A stretch of DNA of 33,034 nt from Candidatus Poribacteria bacterium (lineage in GTDB: Bacteria; Poribacteria; WGA-4E; WGA-3G): positions 1 to 33,034 of the forward strand of contig JAPPNJ010000050.1 of the NCBI GenBank assembly GCA_028818705.1. The letters are read 5' to 3'. The notes below the pieces were generated by a model. That model did not search any database, had not been told where the DNA came from, and saw nothing but the letters and a program-made list of their open reading frames with translations. Of the stretch, positions 7,566 through 16,088 are shown piece by piece (position 1 is the first letter of the stretch; each line of letters opens with the position of its first letter). Position numbers and translations under genes: made by a program.

Positions 7566-7578
7566 AATCCGTGAGATT

Positions 7579-8349
7579 ATGAGTAGATTAGAGGTCCGGA
7601 ATTTAACACAGACCTTTGTTCAGGAAGGTGCTCAATTGCAGGTGCTGGAAGATTTAAACTTCTCCGTTGATGGCGGGCAATTTGTCGCCTTATTGGGCCC
7701 TTCTGGTTGTGGCAAAAGCACGCTCTTTAATATCATTTCTGGGTTACTTGTGCCAGACACTGGAGAAATTTACCTCAACGGCAAGCGCATCTATGGCAAC
7801 ACCGGCGACTTCGCCTATATGCAACAGAAGGATCTTCTTTTGCCGTGGCGAACTGTACTCAAGAATGTCCTTATCGGTCCAGAAATTCACAATGAACCGA
7901 TTGACTTCGCAAGGGCAGAGGCAGAAAAACGTTTGGCTCAGCTCGGATTGGGCGGATTTGAGCATAGTTATCCGATGCAGCTTTCTGGAGGGATGCGCCA
8001 ACGTGTCGCACTCGTCCGAACGCTTCTGTTTCGGAAAGACGTTCTGCTTTTAGATGAACCCTTCGGTGCCTTAGATGCAATGACACGCACCGTCATGCAA
8101 TCCATCCTGCTCGGCATCTGGGCGGAAGATAAACAGACTGTTCTGCTCATTACCCACGATATTGAGGAAGCGTTGCTACTTGCAGACAAGATTTATGTGC
8201 TGACAGCCCGACCTGCAACACTCAAAGCTGAACTTCCTGTCCCTTTACCGCGTCCACGGGACATCACGGATGCTGCGCTCATTCGTTTGAAAAGAGAACT
8301 CTTAGCGTCATTACACGTCGAAATGTCTGACGTATTCGATGCCGACTAA
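7579..8349 (+). CDS. ABC transporter ATP-binding protein (NitT/TauT type)
   Basis: A 256-residue ATPase with all motifs: Walker A GPSGCGKST (about residues 40-48), Q-loop YMQQKDLLLPW, signature LSGGMRQR, Walker B VLLLDEPF, D-loop ALD and H-loop LITHD. The QQKDLLLPW string and the short C-terminus fit the nitrate/sulfonate/taurine family (COG1116). The permease and binding protein expected in such systems are absent on both sides, so it is either an orphan or its partners lie elsewhere. The ATG at 7579 is chosen; an overlapping GTG at 7549 would extend it into the DUF58 gene. The next gene is convergent. Confidence 0.92.
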   Translation: MSRLEVRNLTQTFVQEGAQLQVLEDLNFSVDGGQFVALLGPSGCGKSTLFNIISGLLVPDTGEIYLNGKRIYGNTGDFAYMQQKDLLLPWRTVLKNVLIGPEIHNEPIDFARAEAEKRLAQLGLGGFEHSYPMQLSGGMRQRVALVRTLLFRKDVLLLDEPFGALDAMTRTVMQSILLGIWAEDKQTVLLITHDIEEALLLADKIYVLTARPATLKAELPVPLPRPRDITDAALIRLKRELLASLHVEMSDVFDAD

Positions 8350-8359
8350 CCCTGTAGGA

Positions 8360-8374
8360 GGGGTTTGTAACCCC
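8360..8374. repeat. GGTT/AACC-core hairpin, copy 1
   Basis: Arms GGGGTT and AACCCC enclose TGT, preceded by CTGTAGGA. It lies between the convergent ABC and dehydrogenase genes. Similar cores with different stems occur at 16231-16261 and 31603-31623. There is no T-run, so it is a weak terminator candidate. Confidence 0.55.
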
Positions 8375-8422
8375 CATCTTGCGTTCTTTGTAGATGCGAT
8401 TTGCAACCTCAACTTTCTTATA

Positions 8423-9313
8423 CTATTCAGAATCAGAATTCTTTGTCAATGTCCGCCAAAATGAACGAGATGGACGATTCATGTTGTCAAACATCTCGTA
8501 ATTCTCATTCTTACAGAACTCATAAAGTGCTTCGGTCAACGGAATTTCAAACCCGGAGGCTTCTGCCGCTGCGAGGAAATAGGGCAATTCAGGATATTTA
8601 ATGACGAGCGTCCCACCTTCTCCATTGATAATGCGTTTGGCGATTCTATCAAACTGTCCACGCCACCCGTCACCCATACCGACCGCTTCACGAATAGCCA
8701 CCGGATCTACACCCGCACAGACGCCGAATGCTATCGCTTCCATAAATGCTGCGTCTCCGAGGCCCATAGCCAGTTGGTTCACACCTTTGACAATTTGCCC
8801 GGAACCACTCGGACCGCAATAGACCACATTTTGTGGTTCCCCAAGGACTTCTAAAATTGGGCGACATTTTTCGACGATCACTGCATCGCCTCCGACAAAA
8901 ATACGAAGCGTTCCTGTTTCGGATCCTTGGGGGCCACCGCTCACTGGTGCATCTATCAGTTTAGCCCCTTTCTCGGCAAGTGCCACCGCTATGTTTCGCG
9001 TCTCCTTTACTCTTGTCGTGCCTAAGTCAATAAAAACTTGACCATCGCGGGCATTGGGTATTAGGTGTTCTTCTGCGACGCTGCAAAAAACATCGGAGGA
9101 GCGCAAACTGGTCATGACAACCTCGTTATTTTGCACGACTTCGGTGGAATCCTTACCAGCAGTCCCCCCGATCGCAGCGAGTGCCCTGCATTTTGCTGCG
9201 TCAATATCATATCCGATGAGCGGATATCCAGCGTTGTGAAGATTCTTTGCCATTCTTCCACCCATATTTCCAAGTCCAATAAAACCGATTGTGGGGAGTT
9301 GTTGAGATTTCAT
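8423..9313 (-). CDS. 3-hydroxyisobutyrate dehydrogenase-like NAD(P)-dependent oxidoreductase
   Basis: A 296-residue beta-hydroxyacid dehydrogenase. The N-terminal Rossmann motif is GFIGLGNMGGRMAKNL. The substrate motif is DAPVSGGPQGSETGTL (about residues 121-135), and the catalytic Lys is K176 in IVKGVNQ with N179. The C-terminal all-alpha domain is complete. The family includes 3-hydroxyisobutyrate dehydrogenase, tartronate semialdehyde reductase and succinic semialdehyde reductase, so the exact substrate is open. The ATG at 9311-9313 has a weak GGATAA upstream. The GH32-like gene lies 40 bp upstream on the same strand, so co-transcription is likely. Confidence 0.9.
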   Translation of the reverse strand: MKSQQLPTIGFIGLGNMGGRMAKNLHNAGYPLIGYDIDAAKCRALAAIGGTAGKDSTEVVQNNEVVMTSLRSSDVFCSVAEEHLIPNARDGQVFIDLGTTRVKETRNIAVALAEKGAKLIDAPVSGGPQGSETGTLRIFVGGDAVIVEKCRPILEVLGEPQNVVYCGPSGSGQIVKGVNQLAMGLGDAAFMEAIAFGVCAGVDPVAIREAVGMGDGWRGQFDRIAKRIINGEGGTLVIKYPELPYFLAAAEASGFEIPLTEALYEFCKNENYEMFDNMNRPSRSFWRTLTKNSDSE

Positions 9314-9353
9314 ATTGTTTTATCCATTTAATTGCTGAGGGTTGTTGACGGAG

Positions 9354-10907
9354 TTACACCACAGTTGAGGTTATTGTCCATGCGTCCAGGCTGTTTAGAA
9401 TTGCCTCGCCACCGCTGGCGAGAATTGAGACACTGAGACTATCGGCGCGCGTCGGATAGATACGCTGGGTTAGGCACAGTCTACTGTTGACAAAAACTTC
9501 CACTACAGATCTATCTAAGAAGATATGCAGTTTCAGCGGTTCCCCTTCAGCCAGTTTGAAGGGTGCTTCCTGCGAATTCGTATACTTTTCTCCACCGTCT
9601 TCGTCTTGTGGGGTCAGACGCGGATATTTTACTTCATCGTCTAAAGTTGATTTCCTGAGATCGATTTTGAGTATCTCAGTGGTCGGCAAATAGACAATAG
9701 CTGTCTCCTCTTCACCATCCGGGGATTGGCGAATCTTCACACCGAATTGTGGTATCGAACCACAATTTGTCTTTGATTTATATTTTTCTGTCGCGCCATG
9801 CGGGTCAATTTCCACCTTTAGTTCGAGACAGTCGCCCTTCACTGCTGCAATATTGCGTTCTGCATCAGCCTTGAGTTGGATTGTCTCTTGGTGATAGTGC
9901 TTGGTACGAAGCTTTTCGAGTTCTGGAACAGGTTCAATACGGAGGCTTCCATCTTCATTCAACGATAGCAGCCGCGGCAGCGTCATCACAGATGCCCAAC
10001 CGTATTGTTCCCATGGACGTGCTTCGCGGATCCAACCGAAGAAAATGCGTCTCCCTTTGTCGTCGAGGAGCGATTCGGGTCCAGAGAGTTGCCCACCTTG
10101 CCAGTTCATGCGTCCGTGTGTTTCTGGATAGAACTGCGCATCTTCATAACGCCCAAGATAGTAGTGCGCCATTCCATAGGGGCGGTGTCCGTGCATCAGA
10201 AGCATATATTTATCGCCGAGTGGAAAAAAATCGGGACAAGCGCAATCCTCAACTTCATCCGTCCAGCGGCGTGTGGATTTGTAGAACGGACCGCGATATT
10301 CCCAATGGATACAGTCTTCTGAACGGAAAAGGCTCGTGGCATCGCCTTCATATCCAGGTCGACTATTTTTATTCCCTATCAGGGCATAGTAGGTGCCATT
10401 TTCGTACCATGCGCACGGATCAAAAACGTGGTATTCTTGAGGTTCGTCTGGTATCGGGATGACCGGATTTTCAGGCGAAGGTGTCCAGTGGGTTAAATCA
10501 GGATCCTCGCTGGTCGCAATACAGGTGCCTTGATTCGGTACGTGGTAAATCATGGTCGGAATCGGCGCGTTTTCAATAGCATCGCCGCTGTATATTCCAC
10601 GTGGCATGGATCCATCAGTAGCAGGTTTTATCGCTGGTGGGTGGTGTATCCAATGTACCAGATCGCAGCTGGAAGAGTGGTCGAGGACTGGGAGCCATTC
10701 GCCTCCGTTTGGGTTTGGCATACGTCCAAGGTAGAAAACATGGTGCCGTCCATTCCAAAAAATAGTGCAGTTTGCGTCGTTGAAAAACCCGTCAGATGGG
10801 AGCAGGTGATAACGTGGACGGTGTGGGTCCGCCGAGAGATATTCTCGCAAGTTACGAGCATTGCCGATGTGTTCATGGAGTTTTTCTATTGTCGTTCCTG
10901 AATCCAT
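9354..10907 (-). CDS. GH32-like glycoside hydrolase with variant active-site motifs
   Basis: A 517-residue protein with a five-bladed propeller followed by a beta-sandwich (LHIFLDRSVVEVFVNSRLCLTQRIYP). Family markers are present but altered. The usual NDPNG is FFNDANC (D44, likely nucleophile). RDP is FDP (D163). ECPD is spread as E220-D-C-A-C-P-D226, with Ala at the usual acid/base position. Known GH32 enzymes hydrolyse fructans or sucrose; this one may use another glycan. No signal peptide is seen, so the action is probably cytoplasmic. The promoter at 10959-10987 lies upstream. The frame is full length. Confidence 0.82.
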   Translation of the reverse strand: MDSGTTIEKLHEHIGNARNLREYLSADPHRPRYHLLPSDGFFNDANCTIFWNGRHHVFYLGRMPNPNGGEWLPVLDHSSSCDLVHWIHHPPAIKPATDGSMPRGIYSGDAIENAPIPTMIYHVPNQGTCIATSEDPDLTHWTPSPENPVIPIPDEPQEYHVFDPCAWYENGTYYALIGNKNSRPGYEGDATSLFRSEDCIHWEYRGPFYKSTRRWTDEVEDCACPDFFPLGDKYMLLMHGHRPYGMAHYYLGRYEDAQFYPETHGRMNWQGGQLSGPESLLDDKGRRIFFGWIREARPWEQYGWASVMTLPRLLSLNEDGSLRIEPVPELEKLRTKHYHQETIQLKADAERNIAAVKGDCLELKVEIDPHGATEKYKSKTNCGSIPQFGVKIRQSPDGEEETAIVYLPTTEILKIDLRKSTLDDEVKYPRLTPQDEDGGEKYTNSQEAPFKLAEGEPLKLHIFLDRSVVEVFVNSRLCLTQRIYPTRADSLSVSILASGGEAILNSLDAWTITSTVV

Positions 10908-10958
10908 TTACTATAATTTCCTCATCTTTCTTTGTTGTTTTCAAGTATTAGGTATCAA

Positions 10959-10987
10959 AGTATAGCATGTTAGAAAAGAGGCATCAA
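10959..10987 (-). promoter_or_regulatory. Promoter for the GH32-like gene
   Basis: On the minus strand, a -35 of TTGATG (10982-10987), a 17-bp spacer and an extended -10 TGC-TATACT (10959-10967) lie about 50 bp upstream of the ATG at 10907. Confidence 0.6.
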
Positions 10988-11078
10988 GAGAAATAGGGAT
11001 AATTTAGCTCTCTTGTAGGAGCGAGCTCAAGAGCGCGACTGCTTCTCACCGACAGCCAACGAATCCAGCAAATCCGCG

Positions 11079-11102
11079 AATCCTGTAAATCCTGATTCAG
11101 AC
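11079..11102 (+). repeat. 24-nt dispersed repeat, copy 2
   Basis: The 24-mer begins AATCCTGTA and ends AATCCTGATTCAGAC. It differs by one base from copy 1 (6651-6674) and by one from copy 3 (24352-24375). It is followed by AATCTGCG direct repeats at 11123-11140. The gap 10988-11346 contains no gene. Confidence 0.65.
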
Positions 11103-11183
11103 AGAAATATCTCCAGTCCGTGCAATCTGCGTAATCTGCGATTCAGACAATCTTATCCACAAAACCCAATTTCTGGCTCTGAT

Positions 11184-11204
11184 GGCTAACTGCTGATTGC
11201 TGAA
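11184..11204 (-). repeat. Heptamer tandem array, 3 units
   Basis: On the minus strand there are three adjacent 7-mers, TTCAGCA, ATCAGCA and GTTAGCC. They are related to the five-unit array at 20424-20458. Confidence 0.5.
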
Positions 11205-11346
11205 AACTAAATAACTCTGCCGTGAAAACAGGTAAATATTGCGTTTAATTTGGTTTTTTTATAAAATGACAGTATTGGTAAAGCAGTCTACATCTTATAG
11301 CGTTTGTATAAATATCGAATACAAATACCTCAGGAGGTATATTTCG

Positions 11347-12174
11347 ATGAAGATTTTGACCATAAGCTTACTATCAATTTGTTTAATTGTAGTTTTAGGA
11401 ACCGTTGGAGAAGCCGTTCGAGAGGACGATTTGGCACTCTATCTCTCCTTCGACGAAGCGAAAGGTGATACAGCCAAAGATAAGTCCAAACATAAAAATG
11501 ATGGGACGATCCATAAGGGAAAGCGGGTCAAAGGTAAAATTGGCCAGGCAGTCGAACTGACCGGCGAAGCAGGTGGTTGGGTTGAAGTGCCAGATTCCAA
11601 ATCATTGGATATCAGGGATGAAATCACTTTGATGTGTTGGGTGTATCCGACCGAGTTCACAAACGAGTGGTTCCGTATTATTGTGAAGACCTGGGCAGGT
11701 GATACCGCTCCATGGATGGTCTATGGGTTCTATGAGCAAGGCGGATCTAATGGGAAGACAGGTTTTATTATCTCTGTTGATAACGGAACAGAAAAGCGGT
11801 GTGGCAATGGGCCGAGTCCGCAATTGCCCGCAGAGGAGTGGACACATCTTGCCGCCACCTATGATGGAAGCGAGATGAGACTTTACTATGATGGTGAATT
11901 AGCAGTGGAACAAAAAGCCAAAGGTAAAATTGATGATAACGATGTTCCTGTATCGGTCGGACGCAACAGTGAGGGAAATCGGGAACACTACATTGGACGC
12001 ATTGATGAGGTGGCAATCTGGAGCGTTGCCCTGGATGAAGGTGAAATCAACGAGGCAATGGATCGGGTTTTTGCCGTCGAACCGGAAGGCAAGTTGCCTA
12101 CGAGATGGGGTCGGGTAAAAGACAAGTATTATAGAATGCCTAAATCGTTTACCCTGCGAGATCCGTGGCAATAG
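11347..12174 (+). CDS. Secreted LamG/concanavalin A-like protein
   Basis: A 275-residue protein. An N-terminal hydrophobic signal peptide (MKILTISLLSICLIVVLGTVGEA) is followed by a LamG-type jelly-roll: LALYLSFDEAKGDTAKDKS, GWVEVPDSKSLDI, EEWTHLAATYDGSEMRLYYDG and YIGRIDEVAIWSVALDEGEI. Such domains bind carbohydrates or matrix components on the cell surface. The C-terminus has AVEPEGKLPTRWGRVK, a motif shared with the protein at 14307-15065. The ATG at 11347 is supported by AGGAGGT 8 nt upstream; the open frame upstream is not coding. A strong terminator follows. Confidence 0.88.
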   Translation: MKILTISLLSICLIVVLGTVGEAVREDDLALYLSFDEAKGDTAKDKSKHKNDGTIHKGKRVKGKIGQAVELTGEAGGWVEVPDSKSLDIRDEITLMCWVYPTEFTNEWFRIIVKTWAGDTAPWMVYGFYEQGGSNGKTGFIISVDNGTEKRCGNGPSPQLPAEEWTHLAATYDGSEMRLYYDGELAVEQKAKGKIDDNDVPVSVGRNSEGNREHYIGRIDEVAIWSVALDEGEINEAMDRVFAVEPEGKLPTRWGRVKDKYYRMPKSFTLRDPWQ

Positions 12175-12199
12175 ATAATACCGCAGAAACAAAGAAAGA

Positions 12200-12231
12200 A
12201 TGGGCATCGTAATATGATGCCCATCTTTTTT
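12200..12231 (+). terminator. Rho-independent terminator
   Basis: The stem ATGGGCATC/GATGCCCAT (12200-12208 with 12216-12224) has a 7-nt loop and is followed by C and six T. It is placed 26 bp after the LamG gene stop. Confidence 0.9.
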
Positions 12232-12268
12232 AATAGGACTTACACATTCCATTGGTAGGTGCGATTTC

Positions 12269-12293
12269 AAATTGTGCTATTAAAGCACAATTT
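12269..12293. repeat. 10-bp palindrome between convergent genes
   Basis: Arms AAATTGTGCT and AGCACAATTT enclose ATTAA. There is no T-run on the minus side, so it is a weak terminator for the large TPR gene or a dispersed palindrome. Confidence 0.5.
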
Positions 12294-12389
12294 GTCTTAG
12301 CTTTACATTCCGCACCGATCCTCTGGGGGTAAGTATCTTTATTGTCAAAGACACATGTTTCAACACAATTTTGCGTAAATTCTGTTTAA

Positions 12390-13979
12390 TTACCGTAGAA
12401 GTCGATCCAGCATTTCACGAGCATTTTGATTTCTCGGATCCAAACGTAGCACCTCTTGAAATTCATGAATCGCGGGATCATTCTCTCCCAACTTGTAGTA
12501 GGCAGTTCCCAAAGCACCGTGCGTTAGCGCGTTATCTGGATTGGTTTGAAGCACTTTTTGAAAGCAAGAAACCGCTTCATCGTATTCTTGTTTCGACAGC
12601 AAAATCAAGCCGAGGTGGTGCAGGGCATTTTCATCTGAAGGATTCAGCTCAAGAATAATCCGATATCCCACTGCGGCTGCATCATACATCCCCTTCTCCC
12701 AATAAATCCGTGTCAAGTTTTGATGAAACTCAATATTTTCAGGGGCAATCTTAATCGCTTTTTGGCAGTGACGAATCGCATCATCAAGGTTTCCACTTCG
12801 CCAGTATATAATCCCAAGCCCACCGTAAGCATCGGCGAAATTCGGTTCAAGTTTAATTGCTTTCTGATAAGCGGCAATCGCTTTCTCAATCTGACCACTC
12901 TGGTAGTAAGCGAGTCCTAAATTGTAATGACTTTGGACTTTTAAATCAGCAAGTTCCGTCGGATTTTGAGTTGTGTTCTTGTTGTCTTGGATAACGACCA
13001 ATGTGTTCTCTAAAACAGCGATGGCTTCACTGTATTGCTTGTTAAGCAGCATCGCGATTCCATAATTTAGCCAGAGGTGTGCGTCCTTATCGAATCCCGA
13101 TATTGCCATTTCCAACTCACTGACAGCGCGTTTGAAATCTCCTTGTTGTAGATATAGATTCCCACGTTCAGCGTAGCGTTGTGCCGTTACACCGAGTTTT
13201 AGCACATCCCACCACAGTGGATCACGCATCTGTGTGTATTTTGTTCGTTTTCGAGAGGCTTGCGCGTGCTGAGCGGCAGCATCCGTTTCTCCAAGTGCCA
13301 TTGCAACCTGTGCCATTGTTGCGTGTGCCTCGCTCTGTTCTGGATTCAGTTTTAAAGCTTGTTGCAAGTGGCTTCGCGCTGCGCCAAACTGCTGCTCAGC
13401 GAACGCGATCTCACCAAGCCATAAAGACGCAAACGGATTCCGTGAATCTAATTCGTTAGCAGTTTCCAGATGTGTTTTTGCTTGCTCAAAATGTCCGAGG
13501 CTTCGAAGCGCAGCGGCGTGATAAACATAGGCAGGCGCGTATTGAGAATCGAGTTTAATAGCTTCCGCTAAAGCTTGGACAGCCACTCGCGGATCAGTCT
13601 TATAGGTGGTCATTCCGAGGTAGTATAACCAGCGGAATTCATTGGGCGCAATCTTAACCGCCTTTCGATAACACGCAGCTGCCTCTATCTCCCAGCCGTG
13701 AACAAAATAGATGTTACCCAACTTGCCCCAAGCAGTAGCATCTTTAGGTGCTTCCACCAATCTTTTCTGGGTCGCTTCAACAGCAGCTAAGAGTCGCTGT
13801 TCTTCGACGCGCTCCATATCTCCCGGCTGCGGCACCCAATTGGGCATGAGCGTATTGTGTTTGTTTCCTTCCGATCCAACTTGCTTGCTGGAATTATCTG
13901 CGAAGGCAAACGCTCCTACTTCACTACGGAAGAACAGTGTGCAGCAAACTAGAAGCAGCGCACAATAGTTTCCTTTCAT
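12390..13979 (-). CDS. Exported multi-TPR protein
   Basis: A 529-residue protein with an N-terminal signal sequence (KGNYCALLLVCCTLFF) and about twelve tetratricopeptide repeats from residue 70 to the end. Clear examples are SHYNLGLAYYQSGQIEKAIAAYQKAIKLEP and DAYGGLGIIYWRSGNLDDAIRHCQKAIKIAP. Probably a periplasmic or envelope scaffold; no enzymatic domain is visible. The ATG is preceded by AAGGAGA. It is divergent from the jelly-roll gene at 14307. Confidence 0.88.
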   Translation of the reverse strand: MKGNYCALLLVCCTLFFRSEVGAFAFADNSSKQVGSEGNKHNTLMPNWVPQPGDMERVEEQRLLAAVEATQKRLVEAPKDATAWGKLGNIYFVHGWEIEAAACYRKAVKIAPNEFRWLYYLGMTTYKTDPRVAVQALAEAIKLDSQYAPAYVYHAAALRSLGHFEQAKTHLETANELDSRNPFASLWLGEIAFAEQQFGAARSHLQQALKLNPEQSEAHATMAQVAMALGETDAAAQHAQASRKRTKYTQMRDPLWWDVLKLGVTAQRYAERGNLYLQQGDFKRAVSELEMAISGFDKDAHLWLNYGIAMLLNKQYSEAIAVLENTLVVIQDNKNTTQNPTELADLKVQSHYNLGLAYYQSGQIEKAIAAYQKAIKLEPNFADAYGGLGIIYWRSGNLDDAIRHCQKAIKIAPENIEFHQNLTRIYWEKGMYDAAAVGYRIILELNPSDENALHHLGLILLSKQEYDEAVSCFQKVLQTNPDNALTHGALGTAYYKLGENDPAIHEFQEVLRLDPRNQNAREMLDRLLR

Positions 13980-14124
13980 CCGATTCTCCTTGGGTTGTTA
14001 AAAAGTGGGTTGCGTTTGGAAAACTGCAACATAGAGCATCTCGTATAAGGTTAAACCTTCACGCCATCATAGGATAAGGACGAATCGGTGTCAACCAAAA
14101 AGAGCATTAGCATTCAGTTTTTCC

Positions 14125-14153
14125 TTGAGGTATTTTATTGTGTTTGGTATACT
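14125..14153 (+). promoter_or_regulatory. Promoter for the secreted jelly-roll gene
   Basis: TTGAGG (14125-14130), a 17-bp spacer and extended -10 TGG-TATACT (14145-14153). The predicted 5' leader is about 145 nt and includes an 8-bp hairpin ACTAATTG/CAATTAGT at 14222-14250. No protein-coding frame was recognised in 13980-14306. Confidence 0.6.
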
Positions 14154-14306
14154 CCACTGATTAGTCTCAACATCGTTTGGCGGGGTGTATTTCGCCTCGC
14201 CTCTGTGATATCGTCATTAAGACTAATTGTGTTCTTAACCCGCAATTAGTTTCAATTTCCTTACATGACCGGCCCAGATGAATCCTAACAAAGGAGTTTG
14301 GAAAAA

Positions 14307-15065
14307 ATGATACATGCTATTAGATGCACCTTGATTCTAATGATTCTTGCTTTTGTAGCGTTTAATGTGTCAGCAGACATCTTATTACAGGAAGATTTTG
14401 AAGGTGATCTGGATTTAACCACGAAATGGCGGACAAATTACCAGAAATTTGTTTACATTAAAGACGGTATCCTCTATCTGGACCAAGGGAAATCCGGTGG
14501 GGACTACGTGAGTCTTGTGTCTGCTCAAAACTTCAACGATATCATCATCTATTACGAATGGTTCATCATTGAATGGAGCGGACAAGGAGATGGTGGTGGT
14601 GCGTTGCGGCAGACACCAGATGGTTCTTATTGGATGCGCTGGTGGGGACGCAACAGCGTCAAAGTGACAACGAATAAAGCTGGACCTGTTGCTGCTTGGC
14701 AACCTTTTCCAGCAAAGGGCGGTCCAGCGTCGTCTAACTACGATGCAGCATCTGACCATTTCATATTGAAAGCTGCGTTAATGACCGAGGAAAAGCGCGT
14801 GACCATTCATATATGGGATGTGACGGATAAAAAGAAAAAGATACAGGTCGCTGAATGGGAAGTTAAGGACGATACCTATAAGTCGGGAAACATGAGTTTC
14901 GACTGCTGGAAATTCGGTATCTATGGCGTTGATAATGTTATTGTTGCTACCCCTGAACATGAAGCAGAAATCTTCGACGATAACTTTGATCCCCAAAAGT
15001 TGGCTGTCGAACCTGAAGGGAAACTCGCAACTACGTGGGGGGACCTGAAATCAAATGATTGGTAA
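14307..15065 (+). CDS. Secreted jelly-roll protein (DUF1080/LamG-like)
   Basis: A 252-residue protein. The signal peptide ends near FNVSA-DI. The body is a concanavalin-like fold: LLQEDFEGDLDLTTKWRTNYQ, IIIYYEWFIIEWSGQG and FDCWKFGIYGVDNVIV. It resembles the DUF1080/LamG group but has no distinctive catalytic motif. The C-terminus has AVEPEGKLATTWGDLK, matching the LamG protein at 11347-12174. The ATG at 14307 has AAGGAG 10 nt upstream; TTG at 14298 would add three residues. The Gfo/Idh gene starts 18 nt after the stop, probably in one operon. Confidence 0.8.
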   Translation: MIHAIRCTLILMILAFVAFNVSADILLQEDFEGDLDLTTKWRTNYQKFVYIKDGILYLDQGKSGGDYVSLVSAQNFNDIIIYYEWFIIEWSGQGDGGGALRQTPDGSYWMRWWGRNSVKVTTNKAGPVAAWQPFPAKGGPASSNYDAASDHFILKAALMTEEKRVTIHIWDVTDKKKKIQVAEWEVKDDTYKSGNMSFDCWKFGIYGVDNVIVATPEHEAEIFDDNFDPQKLAVEPEGKLATTWGDLKSNDW

Positions 15066-15083
15066 ACAGAAAGGAATTAAGCC

Positions 15084-16064
15084 ATGACAAAATGTGCGCT
15101 TATCAGTGGTAGAGGTATGGGGTTGATGCATGGTGGGAACTTTCACAGCCATCCGGACGCCGAAGTAGTCGCAGTATGCGATATGGACCCCGAACTCCTC
15201 GCAAAGGCAGAAGAGCAATTTGGGGCACCCGGGTATGCATCCATTGAGGAACTCTTAGCGAATTGTGACGCCGAACTCGTGCTTCTCATCGTCAATGAAA
15301 CCCGACGCATCCCCCCGCTCCGGCAATTGCTTGAAGCCGGACGCAATGTGTTCACAGAGAAACCTCTTTGTGGATTGGAGGGACAACACCGGTTACGCGA
15401 AGAGGATCTCGGAATCGCCGCACCTGCTATCACAACATGGCGTGGCTCTAATCTTAAATTTGGGATTGATTTCAACTATCGGTTTATGCACCATTTTCGT
15501 AAGCTTCATGATGATGTCGCTGAAAATCGGTTGGGTAAGATTCGAATGGTACACGCCCGTGCCCACTTCAATTGCTGGTCGCACGTCATTGACCAAATTC
15601 TCTGGACAATGGGCATGCCAGAGTGGGTGAGTGTCGTTGGGAATCCGAATGAGGATCGCGATTGGGAACGTCTAATTCATATCGGTTGGGAAAATGGTGT
15701 GATTGGTTCCCTAAGCGGCACGAACATGTGGGGCTACGATGATCATCCGCTCCGAGTCAAGATCCTTGGCGATGAATTCTATGCTGAAGCACGAGGTTTA
15801 GAAGGTTGGTACTGTCGGCGAAAGGCAAATAGTTCTGAACACGAAGAGTTATGGGAAGCTGAGGCTGATAATCCAGAAATGCCGGAGTCCTTCAAAAGGA
15901 TGGCTGATGGTGTAATCAAAGCGATGCATGCTGACACACCCTTTCCTGCGGATGGTGAGGCGGCGTGGAATGAACTCGTGTTTGAAGCAGCGGTGCACAG
16001 GTCAGCGTTGCAAAACAATGCGCGCGTATTTTTAGCGGATGTAGAAGCAGACGCGTGTAAGTAA
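15084..16064 (+). CDS. Gfo/Idh/MocA family oxidoreductase
   Basis: A 326-residue NAD(P)-dependent dehydrogenase. A Rossmann N-terminus (LISGRGMGLMHGGNF, VVAVCDMDPELLAKA) is followed by the EKP motif (E92-K93-P94) and the FNYRF strand. The C-terminal alpha/beta substrate domain includes a His-containing segment (CWSHVIDQILWTM). It likely oxidises or reduces a sugar, inositol or aldose; substrate unknown. GAAAGGAA lies before the ATG. It is downstream of a secreted jelly-roll gene; the neighbouring ADH gene on the minus strand is convergent. Confidence 0.88.
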   Translation: MTKCALISGRGMGLMHGGNFHSHPDAEVVAVCDMDPELLAKAEEQFGAPGYASIEELLANCDAELVLLIVNETRRIPPLRQLLEAGRNVFTEKPLCGLEGQHRLREEDLGIAAPAITTWRGSNLKFGIDFNYRFMHHFRKLHDDVAENRLGKIRMVHARAHFNCWSHVIDQILWTMGMPEWVSVVGNPNEDRDWERLIHIGWENGVIGSLSGTNMWGYDDHPLRVKILGDEFYAEARGLEGWYCRRKANSSEHEELWEAEADNPEMPESFKRMADGVIKAMHADTPFPADGEAAWNELVFEAAVHRSALQNNARVFLADVEADACK

Positions 16065-16088
16065 GATGGCTCATTATTCGCGATGCCA

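Noticed and set aside
11239..11346. A 36-codon N-terminal extension of the LamG protein.
   Set aside because: AGGAGGT and a signal peptide point to the ATG at 11347.
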